Shown here: one piece after another, positions 54,147 through 62,840 of the stretch
Layout of the letters: every line of letters begins with the position of its first letter
Numbering within the stretch: the stretch's first letter is position 1
NCBI RefSeq assembly: GCF_001422375.1
Contig: NZ_LMMU01000002.1
Coordinates: 20,111-84,110 of the forward strand
Length of the DNA stretch: 64,000 nt
Reading direction: 5' to 3'
Source of the DNA: Methylobacterium sp. Leaf99
Lineage (GTDB): Bacteria; Pseudomonadota; Alphaproteobacteria; Rhizobiales; Beijerinckiaceae
Notes under the pieces: generated by a model
Databases searched by the model: none
What the model was told of the DNA's origin: nothing
The model's input: only the letters and a program-made list of their open reading frames with translations
Position numbers and translations under genes: made by a program

Positions 54147-56339
54147 TCAGAAGCTGACGTTGTAGGCGACCTCGAAGGAGCGCGGCCGGCCGAGAAGCCA
54201 GTTGGTGCCGACCCCGTTCACGGCGTTGCCGCTGATGGCGTAGACCGTGTCGGCGAGGTTGTAGGCCCGTAGCGACAGGCGCGAGGCCGGCCCGACCTGA
54301 TAGTCGAGTCCGGCATTGAGCAGGGCGTAGTCCGGGCGCCGGGCCGTGTTGCCGAAATCGCTGAAGGTCTCGCCGACATACTGCACGCCGATGCGCGCCT
54401 CCCAGGCCGGGGCGAAGGCCCAGTTCACCCAGAGGTTGGCGACGCGCTCCGGCACGTCGATGGGCTGGCGCCCGGCATAGGACACCACCGCGCCGGCCAC
54501 GGTCTGGTTGAAGTCGTCGTACTGGGCATGGAGCAGGGCGACGTTGGCATCCACCCGCCAGGCGTCGAACAGGTGCAGGGACACGGCCGCCTCGACGCCG
54601 TGCGAGGATTGCCGGCCAACCTGCGTCGAGACCGTGGGCTGGCCCGGCACGGTGGAGACGAGGTTGTCCTTGACGATGCGGTAGCCGGCCAGCGTCCACT
54701 CGGCGAGGCCGCCGAAGGCGATGCCCTTGGCGCCGACCTCGACCTGTTCGCCCGTGGAGAGCCGGAAGTTGGCCAGACTCTGCGACAGGGTGATGAGGCT
54801 GCCCACCGGATCGGTGGCGGTGGCGTATTGCGCGTAGAGGGAGAGGTCCGGGCTCGGGGCGTAGACGGCACCGAAGCGGTAGCTCAGGGCCTGGAAATCC
54901 CGCTGGAAGCTGTCCCCGGTGACGAGGTTCCGGCGGTTCAGGGTCGGGGCGTCGAAGCGCACGCCCGTGAGCAGGGAGACCTGATCCGACAGGATCAGGC
55001 GGTTCTCGGCGAAGACCGAGGCCTGGTTCGTGCTGGTGGCGTAGGCGGGGGTGGCACGGCCGTTGGCCGGAAACAGGCCGGGGTCGTAGGTGAACGGGTC
55101 CACGCTCGTGGTGAGGCCGCCGCCTTCGGACGAGAAGTTGTTGGTGTGCCGGAAGGCGATGTGATTGACGTCGAACCCGGCCAGGAACTCGTTGCGGAAC
55201 CCGAACACGGTGCCCCGGACCGTGGCGTCGAGGCGGTTCCCGACCTGCTCCTGCTGGTGGTAGATCTCGAGGTAGTCCGAGCGGTCGATGCGGCCGGTGG
55301 AGCGGTTGAACGCATATTGCTCGACGTCGAGCCACTGGCGCCGGCTCTGGAGCCGGTAGGCGGTGTTGCGCACGGTGATGTCAGCGCTCGGGCTCCACTC
55401 GGTCTTGAGCTGGGTCCAGTTGTCCGTCCAGAAGATCTTGGCGTCGCGGACGTTGTAGTTGTTGAACCGGATGGAATCGAGGATCCGACCGTTGACGAGC
55501 GGCGTGCCCCAGTAGCGGGCCGGCTCCTGATAGCCGAGGTCATGGCTCAGGGTGAAAGCGAGGTCGGGGGCCGCCTGCAGGGTCAGGGCGCCCGAGACCG
55601 CGAGGTTGCGAAAGTCTCCGTCGGGCTGCATCCAGCCGCCGGAGCGGTTGCCGCTGATGTTGAAGCGGTATGCCAGGGCCTCGCCGATGGGACCGCCGGA
55701 ATCCAGGGCGAGGCGGGCGAGGCCATCGGACCCAACCGCCGCGCGGGCCTCGTTGAGGGGCGTGAACACCGGCTTCTTCGTCACCACGTTGACGACGCCG
55801 CCGATGGCCCCGTCGCCGTAGAGCACCGAGGCCGGGCCGCGCAGGACCTCGATGCGCTCGACGTTCCAGGTGTCGAACGGGAAGGTGACGGTGCCGGCCC
55901 CCACGTAGAGGCGCGTGCCGTCGTAGAGCTGCTGGATCGAGTTCGGGCCGGCGAACCCGCGGGCCGTGAAGGCGCCGTTGCCGTTGCCGGGGGCCGCCAC
56001 GGTGGTGATGCCCGTGGCGTTCTCGGTCACGGCCTCGGCGACGGTGTTCTGGCCGCGTCGGCGTGCGGTCTCGCCTGAGATCACATCGACGCTGGCGGGC
56101 GTCTCCAGGGGCGTGAGGCCGAGGCGGCTGGCGCCGCGATCCACGTTACGCAGGTTCAGTCCGGTGGGCGCGACGCCGGAGCCCGCCACCGACAGGGTGT
56201 CGAGGGTGACGGCGGGCTCCTGTGCCGAAGCGGCGAGGGGCGCAAGAACGACAATGGGCGCGAGAACGAGAAAGCTTGCCCCGATGCCCCCGTGACCGGG
56301 ACGGAGGGAGGGCAGGGCGGAACGCGGGAAGAACGACAT
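54147..56339 (-). CDS. TonB-dependent outer-membrane receptor (siderophore-receptor type)
   Basis: 730 aa. A signal peptide (near residues 20-40, ASAQEP), TonB box-like VTLDTLSVAG, plug (TPASVDVISGETARRRG ... VERIEVLRGPASVLYGDGAIGGVVNVVTKKP) and a barrel ending in the aromatic EVAYNVSF. By pattern it belongs to siderophore receptors (FhuA/FcuA-like), not classical BtuB. Upstream elements disagree about its ligand: a Zur-like box lies 64-82 bp before the ATG and a cobalamin riboswitch about 330 bp before it. It forms an operon with the PepSY protein. Confidence 0.93.
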   Translation of the reverse strand: MSFFPRSALPSLRPGHGGIGASFLVLAPIVVLAPLAASAQEPAVTLDTLSVAGSGVAPTGLNLRNVDRGASRLGLTPLETPASVDVISGETARRRGQNTVAEAVTENATGITTVAAPGNGNGAFTARGFAGPNSIQQLYDGTRLYVGAGTVTFPFDTWNVERIEVLRGPASVLYGDGAIGGVVNVVTKKPVFTPLNEARAAVGSDGLARLALDSGGPIGEALAYRFNISGNRSGGWMQPDGDFRNLAVSGALTLQAAPDLAFTLSHDLGYQEPARYWGTPLVNGRILDSIRFNNYNVRDAKIFWTDNWTQLKTEWSPSADITVRNTAYRLQSRRQWLDVEQYAFNRSTGRIDRSDYLEIYHQQEQVGNRLDATVRGTVFGFRNEFLAGFDVNHIAFRHTNNFSSEGGGLTTSVDPFTYDPGLFPANGRATPAYATSTNQASVFAENRLILSDQVSLLTGVRFDAPTLNRRNLVTGDSFQRDFQALSYRFGAVYAPSPDLSLYAQYATATDPVGSLITLSQSLANFRLSTGEQVEVGAKGIAFGGLAEWTLAGYRIVKDNLVSTVPGQPTVSTQVGRQSSHGVEAAVSLHLFDAWRVDANVALLHAQYDDFNQTVAGAVVSYAGRQPIDVPERVANLWVNWAFAPAWEARIGVQYVGETFSDFGNTARRPDYALLNAGLDYQVGPASRLSLRAYNLADTVYAISGNAVNGVGTNWLLGRPRSFEVAYNVSF

Positions 56340-56402
56340 GAGGGTGAGGACAGTCCGAGGGTACGCGTCGCTCGCACCGACGCTCCGACGACACCTAAAA
56401 CG

Positions 56403-56421
56403 AATGTTATAATGTTACAAT
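56403..56421 (-). promoter_or_regulatory. Zur-like operator upstream of the TonB receptor
   Basis: AATGTTATAATGTTACAAT matches the Zur consensus as I remember it (AATGTTATAATATAACATT) at 16 of 19 positions and sits in the expected place, 64-82 bp before the receptor ATG. A chance AT-rich match is possible, but the surroundings are about 65-70% GC. Confidence 0.6.
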
Positions 56422-56669
56422 CGCTTTGTCCCGGCATCGCTTGACCGTGCTGCGACGCGCGAACGCTATGACCGCTGGGAAGCGGCACGCGATCACGGTC
56501 GACGGGCAGTTGGGGCGGTGGCGCGGGCAGGCACATGCGGAAACGGCGTGCGCGCGCGAAGGCGCGATGTGGCACGTCACCGCGAACTGGGCCGATGCAC
56601 TCCGCCCACGGCGGACGCCTCGACACCCACCAGGACACCCCGCCCGATGCGTTTCGCGTGTGACCACGA

Positions 56670-56846
56670 CTGACGGCAGGTCTCCTGGCTCGCGGGTCAT
56701 CGCCCTCTCATCGTCTTCCCAGATCCTCGCGGGTCCAGTGACGTGTTGATGATGGGCTCGCCGCTTACAGTTGCGGGGGCAGCCACGGCATCGGGGCAAA
56801 GCCCCTCACCGCGTTCCCTTTTGATCCTCCGGGGAGGAACCGTCGC
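56670..56846 (-). ncRNA. Cobalamin riboswitch (adenosylcobalamin-type)
   Basis: On the minus strand, reading from 56846: P1 strand GACGG, then AAAGGGAACGCGGTGAGG, GCTGCCCCCGCAACTGTAAG, CACTGG, GGGAAG, and finally the B12 box AGCCAGGAGACCTGCC, followed by CCGTC closing P1. All core segments are present in order. It usually represses uptake or synthesis genes when B12 is plentiful. The next gene downstream is the TonB receptor, about 330 nt away, with no clear terminator between except TCCGCC-CAC-GGCGGA at 56601-56615. Confidence 0.93.
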
Positions 56847-56953
56847 CCTCAAGCTAGGCCGGGGCCGGACATCCCGTCAACCCGAGCGCGGCAAGGCCTC
56901 TGCACGGACTCGGAGACACGGCTGCCACGCAAGGCGCTCGTTGGCACAGGGTC

Positions 56954-57144
56954 TCAGGGGACGGAACCGTTTCCGGCATCGGCAGCCAGCCGGTCCTGGA
57001 GGCGCCAATGGGTCGTGTCACGGTAAGCGGACCACAGGTCGTTGTAGCGGTCACCCCACGACGCAAGCTCCGTCGGCCTGCCGCTGTCGACGAGCAGGCG
57101 TCCGCCACGACCACGATGTGATCGGCCTGCGCGATCGTCAGGCC
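56954..57144 (-). pseudogene. Relic of an ABC transporter ATPase C-terminus (frameshifted)
   Basis: Two minus-strand frames together read like the end of an ABC ATPase: LTIAQADHIVVVAD in one frame and, after about 57098, LVDSGRPTELASWGDRYNDLW in the other, closing with a stop at 56954. The join GACG-CC-TGCTCGTCGAC fits a single-base loss from a GACGGCCGGCTCGTCGAC-like original. Walker A, signature and Walker B are gone. It lies between the cobalamin riboswitch and the Cys mini-protein, suggesting a lost metal or cobalamin transporter. Confidence 0.6.
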
Positions 57145-57264
57145 TGCGGCCGATCCCACGGGCATCAATGAGCTTCGGACTGCCACCGTGCATCCGGTCG
57201 GCGATCCTGAAGGGGGTCCCTGCAATGGGAACCGAACGAACATGGAATCGGTGATTGACCTCTG

Positions 57265-57281
57265 ATTAGAGTTATTCTAAT
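57265..57281 (+). promoter_or_regulatory. Irr/ICE-like operator upstream of a Cys mini-protein
   Basis: ATTAGA-GTTAT-TCTAAT is a perfect dyad. TTAGAGTTATTCTAA fits the iron control element pattern TTAGAANNNTTCTAA at 11 of 12 fixed positions. It lies about 50 bp before the ATG of the small protein. Confidence 0.55.
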
Positions 57282-57330
57282 TAAGAACGGAGCGGGCAGC
57301 TGGGCTGCCCATCCGACCGGGAGAGACACG

Positions 57331-57540
57331 ATGCCGAGCAACCACAGCGCCGCCTGCGAGAGCTGCCGCTTCTTCGACGACCACAAGCTCAACGGCGGCG
57401 TGGCGGCCGGCGACGCGGGTCTGTGCCGCTTCAACCCGCCCGTGAGCCAGCCCGAGCCGAAGTCCCCGGGCCTGTGGCCGGTGGTGGCCTCCAAGGATTG
57501 GTGCGGTCACTTCACCGCCGAGATGACCGCCGCCGAATAG
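57331..57540 (+). CDS. Small cysteine-containing protein, possibly metal-binding
   Basis: 69 aa: HSAACESCRFFDDH (C-X2-C), then GLCRFNPPV, then KDWCGHF; four Cys and several His residues in all. No recognised family, but this Cys-X2-Cys ... Cys ... Cys layout suggests a bound metal. The Irr-like box upstream and the terminator downstream (57566-57591) make it a neat single-gene unit. A good GAGAG-type ribosome site precedes the ATG. Confidence 0.75.
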   Translation: MPSNHSAACESCRFFDDHKLNGGVAAGDAGLCRFNPPVSQPEPKSPGLWPVVASKDWCGHFTAEMTAAE

Positions 57541-57565
57541 GCGCGTTCTCCCTCACGCAGCCTGG

Positions 57566-57591
57566 AGCCGGTGCGAGAGCACCGGCTTTTT
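57566..57591 (+). terminator. Intrinsic terminator of the Cys mini-protein gene
   Basis: AGCCGGTGC-GAGA-GCACCGGCT (9-bp perfect stem) followed by TTTTT. Confidence 0.9.
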
Positions 57592-57814
57592 GCGTTCGGG
57601 ACCGGGCCGGAGTCGCGGGAGCCGGATTCCCGCGGCGGTGATGCGCGGCGGTCATGATCCGGTCACCTTCGCATCCGATGGCGAAGCATCACGGCACGGG
57701 GCGACGACCGCGTGCGGCCCGGTGGCGCTCCTTCAGGCGGCTCCGGCGGGTCGGCACGGCATCGGCTTCATGGCGCCCCCCGGCAGGTTTTCGAAGTTTG
57801 AGGATACCCAACGC

Positions 57815-58417
57815 ATGATCGACCGATCGACCCTCGCCGCTCTGGCCGGCCTGACCCTGGCCGCGCTGCCCGGGTCCGCCCTGGCCGCCACGCCCAACGA
57901 CGCGACCGGGACCTACCTCACAGAGGATGGCCGTGCCCGCATCCGTGTCGAGAAGTGCGGCCCGCAGAACACCAACCTGTGCGGCTACGTCGTCTGGTTG
58001 AAGGTGCCCCTGAACGACAAGGGCCAGCCCCGCGTCGATTTTAAGAATCCCGACACCAAGAAGCAGGCCCGCCCGTCGCTCGGTCACCAGCTCATCATGG
58101 GCCTGAAGCCGGATGCCGATGCGCGCTACGCCGGCAAGATCTACAATGCCGACGAGGGCAAGTTCTACGACGTGACCATGTGGGCCGATCAGCCCACCGA
58201 GCTGTCCGTGCGCGGCTGCATGCTCGGCTTCTTGTGCGGATCGCAGACCTGGAGCAAGGTCAACGACGTCGTTCCGGGCCAGCTCACGGCGGCGACGAAC
58301 CAGCCGGGCGGACCCCGGTCCGATGCGGAATGGGCCCCCAAGGCCGCGGCTCCGAAGCCCGGAGCAAAGCCGGCCGCAGCCCCCGGCGCCGCGCCCGCGG
58401 CGCCCGCCGCGGAGTAG
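57815..58417 (+). CDS. Secreted DUF2147-family protein
   Basis: 200 aa from the ATG at 57815, which begins a signal peptide (STLAALAGLTLAALPGSALAA). DUF2147 features: DATGTYLTEDGRARIRVEKCG, NLCGYVVWLK, GHQLIMGLKPD, GKIYNADEGKFYDVTMW and LSVRGCMLGFLCGSQTW. Two pairs of Cys could form disulphides. Ends in a low-complexity Ala/Pro tail. Likely periplasmic or surface lipocalin-like; function unknown. Confidence 0.85.
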   Translation: MIDRSTLAALAGLTLAALPGSALAATPNDATGTYLTEDGRARIRVEKCGPQNTNLCGYVVWLKVPLNDKGQPRVDFKNPDTKKQARPSLGHQLIMGLKPDADARYAGKIYNADEGKFYDVTMWADQPTELSVRGCMLGFLCGSQTWSKVNDVVPGQLTAATNQPGGPRSDAEWAPKAAAPKPGAKPAAAPGAAPAAPAAE

Positions 58418-58465
58418 GCTCTCGCGTCGTCCGGATCGGGCGACAAGGTCAGGCGGACAGATTCG

Positions 58466-58496
58466 AGCCGGCTTCGCCCCGCGGAGCCGGCTTTTT
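58466..58496 (+). terminator. Intrinsic terminator of the DUF2147 gene
   Basis: AGCCGGCTTC pairs with GGAGCCGGCT (one G-U) and is followed by a T-run (58492-58496). Confidence 0.85.
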
Positions 58497-58506
58497 CGGA
58501 TCTGGA

Positions 58507-59769
58507 TCAGTCCACCAGGGCCGCGTAGGTCAGCACCCGCAATTCGCGCCGGATCGGCAGGGCCGAGGACGGGATGAGCTGGGCCAGGAGAACCACCGCG
58601 AGGTCCTCGGCCGGGTCGACCCAGAACGCGGTGCTGGCGAGCCCGCCCCAGGCGGCTTCGCCCGGTGTCCCGACGATCTGCGCCCGGGCCGGATCGAGCA
58701 TCACAGAGAAGCCGAGGCCGAAGCCGATGCCCGTGTAGGCCGTCTCGGAGAAGCGCGGCTGGCCCATGGCGGCAAGATCGCCGTCGAGGTGGTTCGCGAG
58801 CATGAGCGCGACGGTCTTGCGCCCCAGGAGCCGCACGCCGTCGAGTTCCCCGCGTCCGAGCAGGAAGCGGCAGAAGCGCATGTAGTCCCCCGCCGTGGAG
58901 ACGAGGCCGCCGCCGCCCGAGGCCACCACCGGGGGCGACGCGAACCGACTGCCGACGCAATCGTCGTAGAGCTTGAGGCTGCGCTCGCGAAACAGGCTGT
59001 AATTGGCCGCGAACCGCTCGATCTTCTCAGGTGGAACGAAGAAGTCCGTGTCGATCATGCCGAGCGGCCGGATGATGCGCTCCCGCATGAAATCCGCGAA
59101 GTCCTGCCCCGAGACCACGGCGACGAGGTGGCCGAGGACGTCCGTGGCGACGCTGTAGTTCCACTCGGTGCCGGGCTGGGCCAGCAGGGGCTGGCGCGCG
59201 AGGCGCTCCACCACGCTGGCGAGGCTGTCGGTCTGCGCCTCGCCGAAATCGACGCCGTTCTGGCGGTAGAGGCCATCGACGAGGGTCGCCTCCATGAAGC
59301 CGTAGGTGAGGCCGGCGGTGTGCGTGAGGAGGTCGCGGATCGTGATGGCGCGCCGGGCGGGCTCGCTGTCGAACTTCACCCGATTGCCACCCGTGAGCAC
59401 CCGCATGTCGGCGAAGTCCGGCAGGAAGCGGGTGATGGGGTCGTCGAGCTGGAAGCGGCCCTCCTCGTAGAGCATCATCACCGCCACGGAGGTCAGCGGC
59501 TTCGTCATGGAGTAGATGCGCGCGATGGTGTCGGGGGCGAACGGCTTTTCCCGGGCGATGTCGGCGCGACCGTGGGTGCGGAAATACGCGGTCTTGCCCG
59601 CGCGTGCGATCATCACCGAGAGGCCGGCGAGCTTCCCGTCGGAGACGAGGCGCTCCATCCAGCCGTCGATGCGCCCCAGGCGGTCCGGGCAAAGGCCCAC
59701 CGCCCGCGGCGCGGCGTCGATCTCACCCTGCATGCTCATCCACTCCGTCGCTTCATGGTCCATCGGCAT
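58507..59769 (-). CDS. Serine hydrolase of the beta-lactamase/esterase superfamily
   Basis: 420 aa from the ATG at 59769; an ATG at about 59763 is also possible. The nucleophile Ser and Lys are in IYSMTKPLTSVAVMML. The Tyr motif is WNYSVATDVLGHLV, and GLVSTAGDYMRFCRFLL and AWGGLASTAFWVDP are typical of class C-like esterases (EstB family). No signal peptide is seen, so it may be a cytoplasmic esterase rather than a beta-lactamase. The open frame runs upstream into the DUF427 gene. Confidence 0.9.
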   Translation of the reverse strand: MPMDHEATEWMSMQGEIDAAPRAVGLCPDRLGRIDGWMERLVSDGKLAGLSVMIARAGKTAYFRTHGRADIAREKPFAPDTIARIYSMTKPLTSVAVMMLYEEGRFQLDDPITRFLPDFADMRVLTGGNRVKFDSEPARRAITIRDLLTHTAGLTYGFMEATLVDGLYRQNGVDFGEAQTDSLASVVERLARQPLLAQPGTEWNYSVATDVLGHLVAVVSGQDFADFMRERIIRPLGMIDTDFFVPPEKIERFAANYSLFRERSLKLYDDCVGSRFASPPVVASGGGGLVSTAGDYMRFCRFLLGRGELDGVRLLGRKTVALMLANHLDGDLAAMGQPRFSETAYTGIGFGLGFSVMLDPARAQIVGTPGEAAWGGLASTAFWVDPAEDLAVVLLAQLIPSSALPIRRELRVLTYAALVD

Positions 59770-59819
59770 GTAGCGGGGCGGGATGGGGACGCAAAGCCGT
59801 TCCGGCTCACCGGCCCATC

Positions 59820-60314
59820 TCACCAGCCCATGGAGCCGGGGCCGCCCTTGAACGGGCCGACGAGGCCCGGCGTGATCCAGCCGCCGTAGAACCCGCCGGG
59901 CTGCGGCGTGGCGCGGACCTCGCCGACGAAGCAGGCATCCATCGGTCCCGCGTAGAAGGCGCAATACCCGGCGATGGCACGAAAATCCGGCGTCGGGTCG
60001 GGATAAGCCCAGGCCGTCCCCTCGGCGCGGCGGCCGCCGACCGAGACGTCGTGGAGCACGGCGCGGCCCTTCCACTCGCAGAGGCCGGCCCGGCGCGGGG
60101 GGCCGAGCACGCCGGAAGCCACGTCGGCGGGCGGGAAGTAGTAGGTCGGCGGGTGGCTGGTCTCGAGGACGCGCCAGCCCGACAGGGTGTCGGCGATGGT
60201 CTCCCCCGAGAACACCACCCGCAGGCGCAGGGCGACGCGCTCCAGGCGGGGCGGGCGGGGATAGGCCCAGACGCTCTCCTCGTCGGGACCGGGCGGGATC
60301 GGGGTCGGCCACAT
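59820..60314 (-). CDS. DUF427-domain protein
   Basis: 164 aa from the ATG at 60314. DUF427 pattern: SVWAYPRPPRLERVALRLRVVFSGETIADT, then ETSHPPTYYFPPADV, CEWKGRAVLHDV and AIAGYCAFYAGPMDACFVG. Function unknown. It ends 50 bp before the serine hydrolase start and shares its orientation, so an operon is plausible. Confidence 0.88.
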   Translation of the reverse strand: MWPTPIPPGPDEESVWAYPRPPRLERVALRLRVVFSGETIADTLSGWRVLETSHPPTYYFPPADVASGVLGPPRRAGLCEWKGRAVLHDVSVGGRRAEGTAWAYPDPTPDFRAIAGYCAFYAGPMDACFVGEVRATPQPGGFYGGWITPGLVGPFKGGPGSMGW

Positions 60315-60438
60315 GCGCGTCGAAGCTCCTGCGAAAGCATAGTGATCGTGAGTTAGGGCACGGCCGTGCGCCGCGCCCCGTTTTCCCCTGGCGCGCGTCA
60401 TGCTAGCGCAGGGCGAAATCCGATGAGGGACGCCCAGC

Positions 60439-61194
60439 GTGACCGAGCCGACCGACTTCGCCCTCTACCTCGACTTCGACGGCACCCTGGTGGAGATCGC
60501 GCCCCGGCCCGACGAGGTCCGGGTCGATCCGGCGCTGCCCGGGGCCCTGGAGCGCCTGCGCCTGCGCCTCGGCGGGGCGCTCGCCATCGTCACCGGCCGG
60601 CCCATCGGGGTGATCGACGACTTCCTGGCGCCGGTCCGCTTCGATGTCGCCGGCCTGCACGGGGTCGAGCGGCGGGTCGACGGCGTGGTGAGCGGCGGCG
60701 GGGCGGAGGACCATCCGGAGCTGCGCGCCCGCGTCGCCGGCCTGACGGCGGCCGTCGCCGGCCTCGACGACGTGCTCATCGAGGACAAGGGAGCGTCGGT
60801 GGCCGTGCACTGGCGCCTCGCCACCCCGGCCGACGCGGCACGCGCGGAGGCAGCGGTCAGGATCACCGCCGACGCCCTCGGGGGCGCCTACCGACTCCAG
60901 CTCGGCAAGGCGGTGGGCGAGATCGTACCGGCCTCGGCCACCAAGGGGCACGCCATCCGGGCGTTCGGGCGCGCCCCGCCCTATGCCGGCCGCCGGTCGA
61001 TCTTCCTGGGCGACGACCTCACCGACGAGAAGGCCTTCGCGGTCGTCAACGAGACCGGCGGCGTCAGCGTCCGCATCGGCGCGGCCGAGACCATCGCCGC
61101 GCGACGGCTTTCGACCCCGCAGGAGGTGCGCCGGCTGCTCTATGCCTGGGCCGACGGGGCGCCCATCGACCCCGATGCCCTGCCGCCCGCCTGA
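60439..61194 (+). CDS. otsB: Trehalose-6-phosphate phosphatase
   Basis: 251 aa from the GTG at 60439. HAD-type nucleophile DFDGTL in FALYLDFDGTLVEIAPRP, then AIVTGRPIG, GLHGVERR and FLGDDLTDEKAF. It dephosphorylates trehalose 6-phosphate. OtsA is not in this window. glk follows 36 bp downstream on the same strand. Confidence 0.94.
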   Translation: MTEPTDFALYLDFDGTLVEIAPRPDEVRVDPALPGALERLRLRLGGALAIVTGRPIGVIDDFLAPVRFDVAGLHGVERRVDGVVSGGGAEDHPELRARVAGLTAAVAGLDDVLIEDKGASVAVHWRLATPADAARAEAAVRITADALGGAYRLQLGKAVGEIVPASATKGHAIRAFGRAPPYAGRRSIFLGDDLTDEKAFAVVNETGGVSVRIGAAETIAARRLSTPQEVRRLLYAWADGAPIDPDALPPA

Positions 61195-61230
61195 CGGCAG
61201 ACCCGACTTTCCTCGACGGATGGTGCGTTC

Positions 61231-62241
61231 ATGTTCGAATTTCCGGTCCTCGTCGGCGATATCGGCGGCACCAACGCGCGCTTCGCCCTGGTGCCAGAGG
61301 CCGGCGCGTCGCCCAACCTCCTCGCCCATGTCGAGACCGCCGGCCATGCCGACCCGAGCGCGGCGATCCGGGTGGCGCTGGCCAAGGGCGACGGCCCCCC
61401 ACCACGCTCGGCCATCCTGGCGGTGGCCGCCCGGGTCGACGGTCCCGCGGTGCAGCTCACCAACGCCCATTGGGTGATCGAGGGCGCGCGGATCGGCCGT
61501 GATTTCGGCCTGTCGCGGGCGGTGATCGTCAACGACTACGTGCCGGTGGCGGCGGGGGCGGCCGAAATCAGCCCCGGCGAGCTGACCCCGGTGGGGCCGC
61601 ACCGGGAGGGCGGCATCAAGGGTGATCAGGGTGCGCGCCTCGTCCTCGGCCCCGGCACGGGGTTCGGCGCGGCGGCCCTGCTGCCCGTGGGGGACCGCCT
61701 CGCCATCGTCTCGACGGAGAGCGGGCACGTGGATTTCGGCCCGAGCGACGCCGAAGAGCACGCCCTGTGGCCGCATCTGGAGCGGATCGAGGGGCGGATC
61801 ACCGTGGAGGCGCTGCTCTCGGGCCCCGGCCTGTCGCGGCTGCATGCCGGCCTGCGCCGCCTGCGCACGGGTGAGGGCGGACCGAAGCTCGATCCCGCCG
61901 CCGTCACCGAGGCCGGTCTCGCCGGGGCCGACCCGGACGCCGTCGCCGCTCTCGCGCTCTTCGCCAAGCTGCTCGGCCGGGTCTGCGGCGACCTCGCCCT
62001 GACCTTCCTCGCCACCGGCGGGGTCTATATCGGCGGCGGCATCGCCCCCCGGATCATCGATGTGCTCCACAAAGGCGGTTTTCGCGTGGCCTTCGAGCAC
62101 AAGCCGCCCTTCGTGGCGCAGATGGAGGCGATCCCCACCAGCGTCATCGCCATCCACGATCCGGCCCTGTCGGGCCTCGCCGCCCTGGCGAGCCGGCCCG
62201 ACGTGTTCGTGTATCACGGGCAGGTCTGGACGCGGGACTGA
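61231..62241 (+). CDS. glk: Glucokinase
   Basis: 336 aa. Phosphate-binding LVGDIGGTNARFALV, sugar-binding NDYVPVAAGA and the second loop LVLGPGTGFGAAALLP; STESGHVDFGP supplies the Glu and His contacts. C-terminal GGVYIGGGIAPRIIDVL. It phosphorylates glucose with ATP. Being downstream of otsB suggests it channels glucose from trehalose or storage sugar; that link is inferred. Confidence 0.94.
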   Translation: MFEFPVLVGDIGGTNARFALVPEAGASPNLLAHVETAGHADPSAAIRVALAKGDGPPPRSAILAVAARVDGPAVQLTNAHWVIEGARIGRDFGLSRAVIVNDYVPVAAGAAEISPGELTPVGPHREGGIKGDQGARLVLGPGTGFGAAALLPVGDRLAIVSTESGHVDFGPSDAEEHALWPHLERIEGRITVEALLSGPGLSRLHAGLRRLRTGEGGPKLDPAAVTEAGLAGADPDAVAALALFAKLLGRVCGDLALTFLATGGVYIGGGIAPRIIDVLHKGGFRVAFEHKPPFVAQMEAIPTSVIAIHDPALSGLAALASRPDVFVYHGQVWTRD

Positions 62242-62248
62242 GTCCGGG

Positions 62249-62794
62249 ATGCAGCTGCATCATCCCCTTATCGTGCCGACCCTGGTCGAGGCCTGGGTCC
62301 TCGATCGGCTCTCCGTTGCCCCGACCGGGGATGGCGACCGGCCGAGCCTGCGCTTCTTCCGCAACCGCGCCTTGGCTGGCGTCGTCGCTCAGGAGATGCA
62401 GGATCGATGGGACCGGCAGGCGCCGCCCGCCCTGGTGGCGCTGGATGTCCGGCGGGGCAGCGTTCCCAGGCAAGGCGCCGTCCTGGCCTTCGACCGCGCG
62501 ACCCTGTCCTCGGCCACACAGCTCGTCTCCGTCCGGGAGGCGCGGGACGACTTGCGCGAGGACGAAGTCGAGTTGCGCGCACGCACCGACCTCATCAGCC
62601 TTCGCCAGCGGATCAGGACGATCCATCTCGGCGACGAGGAGATCGACTTCTGGATCGAGACGTATGCCGGCGGCCATCCCAGCGACGACGGAACCGGACG
62701 CTGGACCAAAGCGGTGCTCGGCGCCCTCGACGACCTCTACGGCGACCCGAGACGGATTCCGGCCGACGTCGCGCCGCTTGATCGGGGCCGTTGA
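62249..62794 (+). CDS. Hypothetical protein after glk
   Basis: 181 aa from the ATG at 62249, 7 bp after the glk stop. A mostly beta/charged protein: VEAWVLDRLSVAPTGDGDRP, VVAQEMQDRWDRQAPPALVAL, then LRQRIRTIHLGDEEIDFWIE. No family recognised and no signal peptide. It may be co-transcribed with glk. Confidence 0.6.
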   Translation: MQLHHPLIVPTLVEAWVLDRLSVAPTGDGDRPSLRFFRNRALAGVVAQEMQDRWDRQAPPALVALDVRRGSVPRQGAVLAFDRATLSSATQLVSVREARDDLREDEVELRARTDLISLRQRIRTIHLGDEEIDFWIETYAGGHPSDDGTGRWTKAVLGALDDLYGDPRRIPADVAPLDRGR

Positions 62795-62840
62795 GGGCGA
62801 AGCGTCCGCGATTTTACACGGGCGCGAACCGGGGCATAGG

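Noticed and set aside
54147..56339. Calling the TonB receptor btuB because of the riboswitch
   Set aside because: Plug and barrel patterns look like siderophore receptors, and the Zur-like box and PepSY neighbour point to metal uptake; the ligand is left open.
56407..56799. A 130-codon minus-strand frame across the cobalamin riboswitch
   Set aside because: It overlaps the riboswitch core and the Zur-like box and shows no protein-family features.
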